Positions 1 to 11,238 of a stretch of DNA of 64,000 nt are shown here, piece after piece. Below the pieces are notes generated by a model that saw only the letters and a list, made by a program, of their open reading frames with translations, was not told where the DNA came from and did not search any database. How positions within the stretch are numbered: position 1 is the first letter of the stretch; the number at the start of each line of letters is the position of its first letter. This DNA is from Hydractinia symbiolongicarpus (lineage: Eukaryota > Cnidaria > Hydrozoa > Anthoathecata > Hydractiniidae), in the NCBI RefSeq assembly GCF_029227915.1, contig NC_079880.1, forward strand, positions 21,826,501 through 21,890,500, given 5' to 3'. The translations under genes were made by a program, and so were the position numbers.

Positions 1-2676
1 TCTTTGGCCCATGACATCGATTTTAACTACTTCATCACTAGTTTGGTCACGAAGCTTTATCATCCCCAAGCCCTGGCACTCTTCTTGAAAAGATTCTGTT
101 TCTGAATGAAATTCTTTTGTAGTTATCTTATCTACCACTACACCCAAAATGTTACATTTTGCATATTGTCTTTTAAAAGCCTTCTTTAAAGGGACTATAA
201 TGGGACGTTTTCCTTTCTTAACATTGACACCCTGTAAGATATAATACATGTGAAAACACATAATATAATCTCTAACGTTTTTTACCATTCACATAAAATA
301 ACCAAAAAATAAATATTATGAAATAAATTTCTTTAATATATAGACCATCACTTACGTCAATTTCTTTTTCCTCGTTGGCTCCAGAGTCTTCATTTTGCGT
401 TTGGCTTCTAGAACTATCCCCTTTGTTGTATTTACTCCCGTTTAATTCTTCTGCTGTCACCTCTATACTTTCCTGTGATCTATCTAGATTTTCCTTTTCA
501 TCTCGCGATTCCAGTTTGTCTATAACAGTAGAATTAATAAAAAAATGTATAACTATCCGCACTAAATTAAAGATAATCTAAAACAATTTTGAGACAATGA
601 AAAGTTGTTTACCAAAGAATCTTTGACGCTTTTTGCAACTATTTAAAACCATTTCTTTAAATGTAGTTGCACTATCGTCTTAAACATTAGAGACATATTA
701 GATCGTAATATGGCATCAAGCGTATGTCAGCAGTTTGAAAAGAGAGAAAATAACAATATATTAAATATAGCATATTAGTACACACCAATTTCCTCTAAAT
801 CCCTTTTCCTACAAAAAGAAGAATAAAAATAAAAATAGCAAAAAGGAAAACATACTTTCAAAACCTATACAATAAATAATATATGCTTACTCTAATTTTT
901 TCAAATATGCAAGTAATATCTGGAATGCCTAAATGTAACTTCCATTTATTATGTAATTTACGTTTTGTAAACACATTGATAAATTATTCAAGGTAATTGA
1001 ATAATAAACTTACTTCTGAGCGAGTTATCTTTTTGACTTTGGCATACATTAATATAACTGCTTCCTTTATTAAAACCTTTGTTACATAGTCAATATGCTA
1101 AAAAAGGATTGTCTCATGTAACAAGTATAGTTTGCTACTTGGATATTTCTGAAATCTATTCATAGTCAAACAATTAATAACTACAAAAAATAAACTTTGT
1201 TTCTCAAGCAAGAAGTCACAATGTTACATTCTTACCGTTGTATAAGTTGAACTCGTGATCTTGATAATGCTTCCTATTCTTTTTTGACTTACTAAATCTT
1301 CAAAAATTGCAACTCCCAAACTCTCTAGCATTGAAAACATGTTGGATTTAGGCGCAAATGATATTGAATACTGCTACAGTACTGTCAAAGTTATTTGTCC
1401 ATTATGCATTTAATACTTGGCTTGGCCATTAAAAGTCAATCAACACTTTTAAATATTCTGAAATTTCAATGAAAATAAGACACTTGCATAATAACCTGCA
1501 TACTCTTTAATTAGTTTGAAAAATATTTAGTGTCTTTTATACACAGTTTGACTGTAGTCCAAACTTAAGTCTAAAGTCAAAATTATATTTACTTCTGTTG
1601 TTGCCACCTTTCTTATACTGTTCGTGTAGTTCTGAGTATATCTAAAATTTACACAGACATACAATTAAACATTACCTCATCCGAAGGTCAGTTAATTTTG
1701 CAATTGTGGTCAAGATTTGAAAAAGCTGAATGTCAACACTATTTTTGAAAATTGATCTGTACATTTCGCAAATATAATAAGATCTTGGTTAGAAAATTGT
1801 TAATTTAGAATTACAAAACAGTAGAAATCAATTTCTGATTTATATAGCTACATTTCAAGCATCTGTGAAAATGTTAGAATTTTTGGACTGTTTTTGAACT
1901 GACCCTTCCCTTACAAATTTTTTGAAACTTTTAAAGTATACACATTGATAAAAAGATTTTATATATAAGTGTTATAGAACTGCCAAAAAAACGTTTTCTA
2001 TATATACTTGTCCATTAAAAATTCCATTTAGTTCATTTCCTTTCACAACATCCTTAATATCCTCATAAGACACCTTGCATAAATCTAAAAAGATACAGTA
2101 ATATAAAAAACACTAAAACAGAACACAACTCATATTATGTCTCTTTATTTTTTCACGAACATAACGCAGGTATTGTAATTGTTAGCCGTAAAGAAAAAAT
2201 CACAATGAGAGGATATGTGAGCTCTTTGGATGTTTTGTAAAATCATAATTAGTATTAACTTGAACATTTTTGCAAATATTTGCCGTAAATAAACAAGAAG
2301 TTTTGCTTTTAAAGATGAAACTTTTAATAGTAGGGTTGTAGATTTAAAGGCGCGTACTCACCCTGTAGGCAACTTTCTTTGAGCCACCTATTTTATTGTA
2401 AAAATTGAAAGATATACATGAGAAAACATTACCCAGAAAATTTTATTGAAAACTGACAACCAGAACATGTTCAAGTGTTTCATAAAAATGGCAAACTCAC
2501 CCCAATTTCTCTTCGCCTACAGAACGGCCATTACATTTCATTGCACGAATCTTGCGATAATAAACGCACAGCAAAATCAATTCATACCATTACAGAAAAA
2601 ATAATGAATGAGGGAGAGCATCTGCATTTACATAATATGACTAACCTGCCCCAACATCTCCAAAATCTATGTCCAT
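1..2676 (-). CDS. Multi-exon protein of unknown function, 3' end off window
   Basis: At least eleven exons were found by eye from open frames flanked by AG acceptors and GT donors. In transcript order they are 2501-2550, 2362-2387, 2008-2084, 1676-1756, 1593-1641, 1236-1373, 1014-1097, 786-808, 613-671, 356-519 and 1-231. Junction phases agree at every step except between 2008 and 1756, where a small exon may be missing or a boundary is wrong. A possible first exon, 2646-2676, begins MDIDFGDVGA, but its phase does not fit the next exon. The penultimate exon is rich in E, S, D, K and N, as in a disordered linker. The last exon in the window reads ILGVVVDKITTKEF then IKLRDQTSDEVVKIDVMG, which resembles an OB-fold strand pattern as in RPA-like proteins; that is a tentative inference. 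I do not recognise the gene. The reading frame remains open at base 1. Confidence 0.6.
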
Positions 2677-3939
2677 TGTATTGTGTTTACAGCTACTCAA
2701 AGCAATATTTGACTATATATCTATTGTATAGCTATTAGACAAGCCACTTCAATAAACATAAATGTGTAAATAAAGGAATAAAAACATAAAAGGACTAGAA
2801 GATTTGATGTCACTGACAACATTATATACATTGTATTTTGACAAACATATTTTTCTTATGGGTTGCACTGTTTCTTGAAAAATAGCTGAAGAACAAAATA
2901 ACTTATATATATGTACATCTTATAAGTAATCTGATACTGTCTTTGGTTTTACAGTTCAGTATATATATGTATACGGATCTGGGGGAACTTTAGAATACTT
3001 ATATATACAAAAAATATAATTTATAATAAAAAATGCGAGCATATACACAGATAAGGAATTATAACGAATAAGAATTTTCAAACATCACATAAAATCTGTA
3101 ACACTTGTAAATAATAAGACATTTAAAGGGACTACAAAACGCCGGTTGGTTTTTAACTTTAGTGAGTTACACGAGACTTGAGCAAATGGCGATGAAATAA
3201 TTTTATGACCACTGAGATCAAAAACATCTGATATCCAACTAGCTATAAAGATAACATTAGGTATAAGGGGTTGAGTTTTTTGTATCGTTTTTGATTCAAA
3301 CCTTATTGGGATTTCCAAAGTCTGTTTTGAGCTCAAAAAAATGTTGTTCCTTCGACTGGCTTTATATGCAATAAACTGCATGTTTATGTAAAAGTTTGAA
3401 GGTTAGCTAGCTCACAAAGAGTTTAAAGTTTCTTATTAGTAAACCTAACCCTGCCACAATCTTACTCTCATGTTTGTCTTTCAGTTTTAGTTAGCATTGA
3501 ATTATAAACCAAACTGACAGAAAGGTTTTCTACATGTAGCTAGCTAGCTGATAAAAACTTGGTAAGAAGAAAGAAACAAAGTTACTTCACTCAAAAGGAG
3601 TACATAGCTAGCTATAGCTATGGCTATCTTAGTGGAAAAAGCAGCTCTGGTGGAGATTTCAAAATTATTTACTCCAGTCGTAGGTACCCTAATCAGAGAA
3701 TAAAGTTAAACCTGACCAATATGAAACAAAACTTTCTGATTACCCTCTACATACAGACATAGCTACCATATTGTTGTTCTTTTGTTGTCCAAATCGGAAC
3801 ATCAAACTAGATGGGTATGGTTTAAGCACATCGGCGAAAGCCAACTCGGTGGCTCTAGCTACATAATATGATTGTATAATGCAGACTTTGGTAAAAAAAA
3901 ATTGCAAAAAATCGGCATTTTGTCGTCCTATGAAGAAAA
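2677..3939. other. Intergenic, no supported gene
   Basis: Short open frames occur on both strands, including a 98-codon minus frame at 3085-3381, but none shows a recognisable motif. AGCT/TAGC tetranucleotide clusters lie at about 3534-3550 and 3603-3627. Confidence 0.5.
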
Positions 3940-4000
<61 letters not shown>

Positions 4001-4040
4001 GTTATTGTTATTGTTATTGTTATTATTGTTATTGTTATTA

Positions 4041-4084
<44 letters not shown>

Positions 4085-4103
4085 GTTGTTATTGTTATTG
4101 TTA

Positions 4104-4162
<59 letters not shown>

Positions 4163-4172
4163 GTTATTGTTA

Positions 4173-4263
<91 letters not shown>
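3940..4263. repeat. Long interrupted ATT microsatellite
   Basis: About 324 bp of nearly pure ATT repeat, interrupted by several blocks in which GTT units alternate with ATT (about 4000-4035, 4084-4108, 4160-4180). The variant blocks show that the tract has itself been partly duplicated. The open frames through it (poly-Leu, poly-Ile, poly-Asn) are artefacts of the repeat. Confidence 0.97.
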
Positions 4264-4264
<1 letters not shown>

Positions 4265-4636
4265 CCGTATATACCATTTTTTAAAATATTTTAGATAATA
4301 TGTCAAAGGATAGACCATGTAGTGGTTGTTCCAGGAACTCAGTTAAACCTCCAAGGCAGGGGGCCGAGAGAAAATAATATGCAACCAGATAACAAGGCTA
4401 GAATATCCTTATATGATAACACCCCACTTAAACCATCGCACTGCAAGACATAACTGAGTTCCCCGCTCCACAACTGACAAAGGAAGACAACGGGGAAACT
4501 AAAGAAAACCTAATTCAGGTATAAAAATTTTACATATTCTGCAAAGAATATGATTTGGAATCCAGTTTCTTATTTTGGTTTTAAACTTGAATAAGGTACC
4601 AGCGTTCCAATACTCGTTAGGCAAAGAGTTCCAAAA
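4264..4636. other. Non-coding flank of LINE
   Basis: No open frame of note. It lies immediately 3' of the LINE ORF2 stop (minus strand) and may hold the LINE 3' UTR. A short direct repeat (GCAAAGAGTTCCAAA) at about 4620-4658 overlaps the end of ORF2. Confidence 0.4.
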
Positions 4637-6990
4637 TTAGTTAGGCAAAGAGTTCCAAAGCTTTAACCCAACATTAGACAGTGTTTCGATCCCATATCTC
4701 ACTGAAAATATTTTGTTACTCTTGAGTTTGTCCTTCCTCAAATTATACACTGGTTCAGGACAGATAAAAAGCTCATTCAGCATTTCTGGACCTGTTTTTG
4801 TTTTAGCTTTATACAGCTCAGTAACAAGGATGCGTAAGTTCGTTTAGTGAATTGTAACGCTCCCATTTTTTGATAAAAGCTCTTCAAATGAGGATTGATT
4901 TTCTTGATAGATAATTCTTAGTTCTCTTTCATGTATATGGTATATCCTATTGTTTAGTTTATGACTGTGAAACATCCATACTAATGGACAGTACGAAAAA
5001 GGACTAGTGACAAAAGCATTAATAATCAGCTTTCGCTGATCTAATGTCATTAAGGAAGATAACCTTCCAAGCGCACTAACTTTCTGGCCTGCCTTGTTAC
5101 AGAGCTGATTAACATGTTCCTCGAAAGAAAGTTTGTGGTCTATGGTTATACCAAGCAGTTTCTCAGTTTGAGACCTCGAAGAAGGTGTATATTTGGTCAT
5201 ACATGCATCTTTCATAGATTTTTGAGATGTTCGATAGGACACTTACAGGTCTATAGTTCGCCTTTTCAGTGCGCAGTCCTTTCTTATGTGTAGGAGTAAT
5301 ATCTGCGTTTTTCAAAGATGTTTGAAGTTTAGAACTTTTTAACGATTGAGTAAAATTTTCAGTAATGAATTGGCTAAAAATATCACTGTTTTCTTTGATG
5401 ATGTTAGTAGAAATGTCATCTTTCTGCTGCGCCTTTTTTGGAGAAAATTTTGTGCTGCTTTTTGTGCTTATTCTTATCTTTTCTACACTAGGATTTATAT
5501 TTATATATTATCGAATTTATTTGATCTTTGAGTCTGTTTTCATTACTTGAAGGTTGTATATTTGATGACTTTATGCCTGAATTTTTAACAACACTGCCAA
5601 AATAAATGTTGAATATTTCAGTAATATCTTTATCATCAGATATTGTAGTCCCATTTTCAACTAAGGTAATATTTTCACTTGTAACTGTCTTGTTGAGAAA
5701 CATGGTTTTACTGTTTTCCAGAATAACCTATTGTCGGTTATATTTTTAACATTAAGGTTGTTAAAGAATTTGTATTTACTTTTTCTTATTAGTGAAACAC
5801 AAAAATTCCTTTGTTTATTGTATGCTAATTTACTCTCTGAAGTTTTATCCTTCCTATGCTTATTTAAAAGTTTTGATCTGTTCATACTTGTTTATTTCTT
5901 TACTCATAAAAGGTGCCTGGTTATGACGTACATACCTTTTCTTTCGAGGAGCATGATTATCTAAGATGCTTAAAACATTGTTTTTGAAATTTTCGAAAAT
6001 TTTAAAATCATCGAGATTGTTGTCATCATTTAGAGCATCCATTATATCATGGCGGAAATTTACATTATTGAAATTCCGATATGCTCTATAATTTATAATT
6101 TTTGGTTTTCGTTTAGCAAAGTTGGCCAATTTATGAAAATTTATGAAAATCAGACAAGCCTGTTTTAATAGCCCTGGAGTGACAAAAATATCTTGGGTGG
6201 TTTGTCAAGATGAGATCTATGTTTGTAGGGTTATCTATGCTTTTGACGCGTGTAGGCTCTTTTATTAAAGAGTTAAGTTTATATGTTGTTAAAAATTTCA
6301 TTTACATGTAGGTTGCTAATTTCAGCGTTAAAATCACCCAGTATTACATAGTTTTCATATTTGCAGGAAAACGAATCAATGTTTTTACTTATGTGGTTTA
6401 AGTTTTGAGCAATAAGATTAGTTTTTGGGTTATATAAACACACAACTAACCATTTTTTGCTTCTTAAATTTAGTTCAATATAAAAAATTTCAAACTCACT
6501 ACTTTCGCATTTGGGTTTTAAAAAGTTTTGAGGGAATATCATTTCGTACATAGAGAATCATTCCTCCCCCATTGCCATTTCTGTCGAAACGGTATGCATT
6601 ATAGCCTTGAATCAAAAACTGATTAGTAGGAAATGATTCATTTAATTTTGTCTCTGAAATTAAAAAGAGATCGAGGCTCAAACTTATTTTGTAGTGAATT
6701 GATATTAACATGCCCAAAAATTAGTCTATTTATGTTTTGTGATCTCAAATTGTCAAGAACCTTTTTTGTATTCTCGTAATTGTTTTCACCCAAGATATTT
6801 TCTACACTGCAGTTTACTGGTAGTTCAACATTGTCTTTTGCAGAATATTCTTGACAAGTCTTCCCATAGAGGCATTCAAAAAGTGTGGTTTTTGCATCAT
6901 CTTCTAATTCCCTGAATACGACGGCCTTTTTTAATTTACGAAGTTCCGATATCTCGTATTGTTTCACTAGAACAAAAGTTTTCTTTCTTT
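4637..6990 (-). pseudogene. CR1/L2-like LINE ORF2, RT core deleted
   Basis: This is the remnant of a non-LTR retrotransposon ORF2, which normally nicks target DNA and reverse transcribes the element RNA. The N-terminal part shows an APE-type endonuclease: the start motif VNINSLQNKFE, ISETKLNESF, a Gly-rich GNGGGMILYVRNDI, the metal-site GDFN, and TGLSDFH near its end. A linker follows, then the start of RT at about 5190-5330 (NADITPTHKKG, ANYRPVSVLSNISKIYERC). RT then jumps directly to its C-terminal thumb (LLGITIDHKLSFEEHV) at about 5170, so the palm with the YADD site is missing. The C-terminus continues through an in-frame TAA after SVTIH to LYKAKTKTGPEMLNELF and ends at 4637. At least four frameshifts are present. 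It pairs with the ORF1 remnant at 9802-11202, from which it is separated by a plus-strand insertion. Confidence 0.9.
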
Positions 6991-8304
6991 ATAAGAAAGT
7001 GGCTGAGACTCCATCACTCTATTTCTAACATAAGTTTGTATTCCGCTTCATCGCCATGCCCGTTACCTTTAAAAAGTCTATCCTCTGTACTAAAATCTGC
7101 TAAGATCAGCGGTCATTTTTTCCTCCGAGATTCGGTTGATCCTCTAGTCTCAGACTCTCCTCCAGACTTAAAGTCTGAACACTGGAAGATAGATCAGACA
7201 GTAAAATCAGCAAAGAGTCAACTCGAGTTCAAGAAAATACTTGGTTTCCACCAGTTTGGTAGAGCAGGCTTGGGACTTGTTAGCCATAAGAGTGTCCCAG
7301 AAATTGGTACCCATTCTTACCGCAAACTTGTATCAGATGTTGTGCAGGACAATGAGGAAGACATCTATTATGCTCTAGCCGTTCAGCTTCATGTCCAAGG
7401 TAACTGGACTAAATGGTGCTCGTTTATTAAATACGATCTTTCTTGGAAGAACCTACTGTCTCTGCCGCAAAGTTTATCTTCGTTTTGCATCGGCGCAACC
7501 TATGACACGCTTCCTTCTCCTACATATCTTGTCAAGTGGGGAATTCAAAGTGACAAAAGTTGCACCCTTTGTAAAAATCCCTCTTGTAACGTGTCCCACA
7601 TTTTAGGCGCTTGTAAATTAACCCTTTCACAAGGTAGATTCACGTACCGCCACTATACTGTTCTATGTGTGTTAGTGACAGCCATTCAGAAGTTCTTATC
7701 CGATTATGAGCCAGCAAAACCATGTAGATGTCATAAAATATCCTTTGTTCCAGCTGGTAAACGTCTTCCCACCAAAAAGCGTTCAAAAATTCAAGGTATC
7801 CTTCACCTGGCCTCTGATTGGAGATTATTGTCAGACTTAGATTCAACCTTAATAGTACCACCTTATCTTGCTGTAACGCAACTTCGTCCGGACATACTTT
7901 TAACTTCTGCCATGACCAAAACTGTAATTATCCTTGAATTAACTTGCCCATGCGAAGAGAACATGGAGACTTGGCATGGAGTTAAGGTTGATAAATACTT
8001 TGTTTGTCACTGTTCTGTCATGAGATCAAACAATTGGTCTTGCTGTTGAATTAGGAGCTAGAGGATTTTGTTCCGAAACAGTTAGAATCTGCCTCCGTCG
8101 CCTCGGCTCTTCTAACATGTCTGTGCGTTTCACTCTGAAATCTCTTACTGAGTCATCTGTGCGATCGTCGTTTTACATCTGGATATCTCTAGATTCTTTG
8201 TCTTGGATTCATCCTGGTAGGGAGCCACAGCATACCGCTCAATTGATACCAACTGTTTCAAAGAAATCATCCAAATCATCCCAGGCAGCAACAGCGGCTT
8301 GCTA
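6990..8304 (+). pseudogene. RLE-type LINE remnant: zinc knuckle plus endonuclease
   Basis: A 337-codon open frame (7036-8049) matches the C-terminal part of a non-LTR retrotransposon polyprotein with a restriction-like endonuclease, as in the R2, NeSL and Hero groups. Near residue 176 is a C-x2-C knuckle completed by H188 and C193 (CTLCKN then VSHILGAC), followed by SQGRFTYRH, typical of this region. Residues 284-301 read RPDILLTS then IILELTCPCEEN, fitting a PD...E nuclease core, with KVDKY just after. A frameshift near 8015 moves the frame, and LAVELGARGF then FYIWISLDS continue the nuclease C-terminus to about 8250. The RT domain itself is absent, so the copy is 5'-truncated, as usual for LINEs. 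Downstream it leads straight into a USP domain. The 5' boundary within 6970-7030 is approximate. Confidence 0.75.
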
Positions 8305-9148
8305 AATTTGGGCAACACATGTTACATCAATTCCATCTTGCAATGTTTTTAAGTGTTACCCGCAGTCGCCACAGCCATCTCTGCAAATGATTTCAATATG
8401 CCGATAGGTAAAAGTTTTGTAAGTATTCTACGCAAAATATCCTCCTCCAAGGTTCCAGTGAACACTTCTTCATTTCTAAATGGATTAAAAGGCCATGTTT
8501 CTAATGCAAGAGGTGCTGCTTTTAATCTGTTCTCTCAGCAAGATGCCCTAGAGATTCTTGAGTATCTCATACCAGAGTTGTCCTTAGCCTTTCCTTTCTT
8601 TGGTAGATTATTCAACACTCGTGTGAAAATCTGCACTACTTGCAGCGCTTGCAATAATATTAGCACCTCTGAGCAAGTAAGTCCATTTCTTCAACTGCCC
8701 TTGACATCGACTGTACAATCTTCAATAGATAACTTTTGGAGAGCGAAGAATTGTCAACTCGTACTTCTGTCACTACTGCAATAGTTACCAAACTGCAATA
8801 GTTGAAAAAGAGGTCGCAGAGTGCAGTTCAATTTTAATTCTGCAATTAAAGCGCTTTGCCTATAACAAAGGTCTTGTGTCTAAGGTTTGTTCTTCTGTCA
8901 CATCTTACCCGGGCACCGTTTCTATACCTATCACTGTAGACAGTGAAGTCTCTTGTCGCAAGCACTACAACTTAAGGGCTGTAATTAACCACTCCGGAAA
9001 TTTGAACAATGGCCATTACACTACTGTTGCTTATAACCAAGTGCATGGTAAGTGGTTTCATTGCAACGACAGAGCAGTGGTCCCTTGCAAACAAAGCTTG
9101 CTTAATGGTGTACAACCTTACATCCTTTTCCTTGAAGAGATTAGGTAA
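8287..9148 (+). pseudogene. Ubiquitin-specific protease (C19) domain in LINE
   Basis: The sequence reads as a compact USP-type deubiquitinase domain of about 287 codons. The Cys box GLLNLGNTCYINSILQCF has its nucleophile codon at 8320-8322. The QQDALEIL box follows at about 8540. Two CxxC pairs (CTTCSAC; FCHYCNSYQ) resemble the zinc-binding fingers insert, LKRFAYN is typical of the palm, and the His box YNLRAVINHSG, NNGHYTTVAY and HCNDRAV supplies His and Asn/Asp. All catalytic positions are therefore present. The copy is broken by an in-frame TAA at 8350-8352 and a frameshift near 8750. It begins almost at the end of the RLE endonuclease frame and is followed by the 3' tandem repeats of the element, so it appears to be part of the retrotransposon. 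A captured host gene fragment is the alternative, but a second copy with the same order argues against chance. Confidence 0.85.
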
Positions 9149-9176
9149 ATTGCAGTCAGCACCACAACTTCCGGCT

Positions 9177-9486
9177 TATGTCAGCAAGGGGGTTTGACTA
9201 TTCTTATTTTTTTTTGTAGTCTTGTCTTTGGAGAGTGACGACTCCACTTATTACCCCAGTCAAAATAAAAGCGAAAAACAAAAAAAAAATTACGCCAGCA
9301 AGGGGGTTTGACTGTACCAGGTCCTATCTTTGGAGAGTGACGACTCCACTTATTACCCCAGTCAAAAAGGAAAAAAAAAACCAAAAAAAAAACAAAAAAC
9401 AAAATAAAAATTATGTCAGCAAGGGGGTTTGACTACACTGGTCTATCCTTGGAGAGTGACGACTCCACTTCTTACCCCAGTCACAC
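9177..9486 (+). repeat. Three tandem ~117-bp units at LINE 3' end
   Basis: Units start at about 9179, 9296 and 9415. Each opens with GTCAGCAAGGGGGTTTGACT and carries GGAGAGTGACGACTCCACTT and ACCCCAGTCA, followed in the first two by an A-rich spacer. GGGGGTTTGACT and CCCCAGTCA within a unit are partly complementary, so each unit could fold as a hairpin. The same motif, decayed, follows the second USP copy at about 17,480, so it belongs to the 3' UTR of this LINE family, where tandem units commonly serve RT recognition (inference). Confidence 0.85.
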
Positions 9487-9801
9487 AAGATTGTACAGAG
9501 TAGGTCAGATGAAAAGTTATGGATAAAAGAAATGTCTAGTTCCTGCTGAAGACTGTTCGCAGAACTCTTTTGTGGTGACTCAGCTAGACATTTTGGTCGA
9601 AACCCTTGTACTCTTTACAGAAGTCCTGTCCTACTCTCTCTGTCTGTTTGTTTGTTTAATTTTTGTGCCAATTACCTCCTTGGAAAAAGGAAGAATTGTG
9701 TTCCTTTATATGAGCATATTCTTTAGAGGAGCAAAACCCTAGAATTTAAATTTTAAGACTTAACTGGTCGAGTTTATCATTGTGCGTGCACTTTGTAATT
9801 T
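9487..9801. other. 3' flank of RLE-USP LINE, with hairpin
   Basis: Non-coding. AAATGTCTAG at about 9530 and CTAGACATTT at about 9588 form a perfect 10-bp inverted repeat. The right part, from about 9600, may already be the ORF1-ORF2 spacer of the minus-strand LINE. Confidence 0.4.
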
Positions 9802-11202
9802 TCATTCTTCTCGAGATTTCATTTTTGTAATAAAATTTACAGCCAATTTCCCTGCCTCCAACCCACTCAAATGTAACCCTTTTTTCCCAAGACATTCAGA
9901 TGAAATATTGTCATTATCAATAACATTCAGAGGCAGTTATTTTAAATGCCTATTCAAATGGTTAACCGTTACTGCGGCTTTTGCATTATCAGTTCTTTTA
10001 ATCACGGACGAAAAAATCACTTTACATCTAGAAAGTTTGGTGTTAATAAAAGTCTTCAAACTCAATAGCTTGTCCAAAATCAGTCGCGAGGTTTCATTAA
10101 TAGTATTATTGGTTCCAACATGTAGAATTATTTTATCCGGTTTCCTTTGTAACAGAGGCTTTACATAATGAAACATATCTTCTACCCTCGCTCCAGGGAA
10201 TGAACGAACTTTAACGTTACGACGTGCTGCCATTCTTTGTTCATCAAGTCCGTACAACATAGAATCACCGACAACGAGTGTTGTACCAGGTTTCCATGGA
10301 ATTACCGATTCATCTTCTTTTTCGCCTTCGTTATTTACAACATAACTATTCTCTTTATTTACAACAAAACTATTCTCGAAAACAACATTATTTTTCTCAG
10401 TTGTTGTGATACTTTTCACGTTTACGTTTGAATAATAACTACTATGACATTTCTTTCTGTAATTTGCTAATTGCTGTTCCCATGTTTGTATAGTTAAATC
10501 GAATTGTTCCGTTCCTGTGGGAATACTTCTCCCTTAAATTAATTGCCAAATCATTTACAACAACATTAGCAGATTTATCCAATTCAAATGTAGAAATATG
10601 AGTGGAATTTTTTCCTTGACCATTCAAAATGATGGACTTTTTCTCGAGAAGTAACAATAAACTGTCAATAACTTTTTCTTTATTGTCAAGCTCTTTAGGT
10701 AAAAATATTACCTCATCATGTAGGTAGTCCTCTGGCAGAAGTGCGTTTTTGCCAATGCCCTTACTAAATTTAAAACGTCCTGGAGATGGTGTACATGGGA
10801 AAAACGTATTCACTACAGATTTATTTTTCATTTTTGTGAGCGACTCATCCAACATCATGTCAAATTTACCAAACTCATCGAGAGTAGTATTCTGTTCTTT
10901 CGTACCTGTAACAATTTCGTTTCCAGTGTTTGGCGATGTCACAGATAATTCCATATACGTACTAGTATCAGTATAAAAATACGAAGCATCTTCGTCAAGT
11001 CCCTTTTCATAAATCATTTTGCACTTCTCTAGGTTTTCCAAAGCATCCTTTATCCTACTTTCAGAAACCCAGCACGTACCTTTACTAATAAAATTAAGTA
11101 TAATAGTGTTACTTTTTTCTTCTTTACCGTTCGTATAACATTTATAGATTCTAAAATGCGATTTTCTATCTCCCCTTCAGAAAGATCACGTCCTGTCGCC
11201 AT
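9802..11202 (-). pseudogene. LINE ORF1 with SGNH esterase-like domain
   Basis: A frame of about 466 codons begins MATGRDLSEGEIENRI at 11,202. It suffers one frameshift in an A-run near 11,110 and another around 10,440-10,540, and has an in-frame TAA at 9937-9939 before its natural end (GLHLSG, AVNFITKMKSREE). The C-terminal third carries the SGNH hydrolase signature: LVVGDSMLYG (GDS nucleophile block), SFPGARVEDMF, and IILHVGTNN. Esterase domains of this kind are known in ORF1 proteins of CR1 and L2 clade LINEs, where they are thought to help the RNP interact with membranes or RNA. Orientation and order (ORF1 upstream of ORF2 on the minus strand) match the ORF2 remnant at 4637-6990, so both probably derive from one insertion. 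Confidence 0.85.
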
Positions 11203-11238
11203 CTTGATCAATTCTAAATACATAGAGGCTGGTTATTT

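Noticed and set aside
3740-4318. Long open frames of poly-Asn, poly-Leu and poly-Ile
   Set aside because: They are translations of the ATT microsatellite and have no other content.
9177-9486. CRISPR-like direct repeats
   Set aside because: Units are ~117 bp with low-complexity A-rich spacers, in a eukaryotic LINE 3' tail; spacers are not of uniform length or unique sequence.
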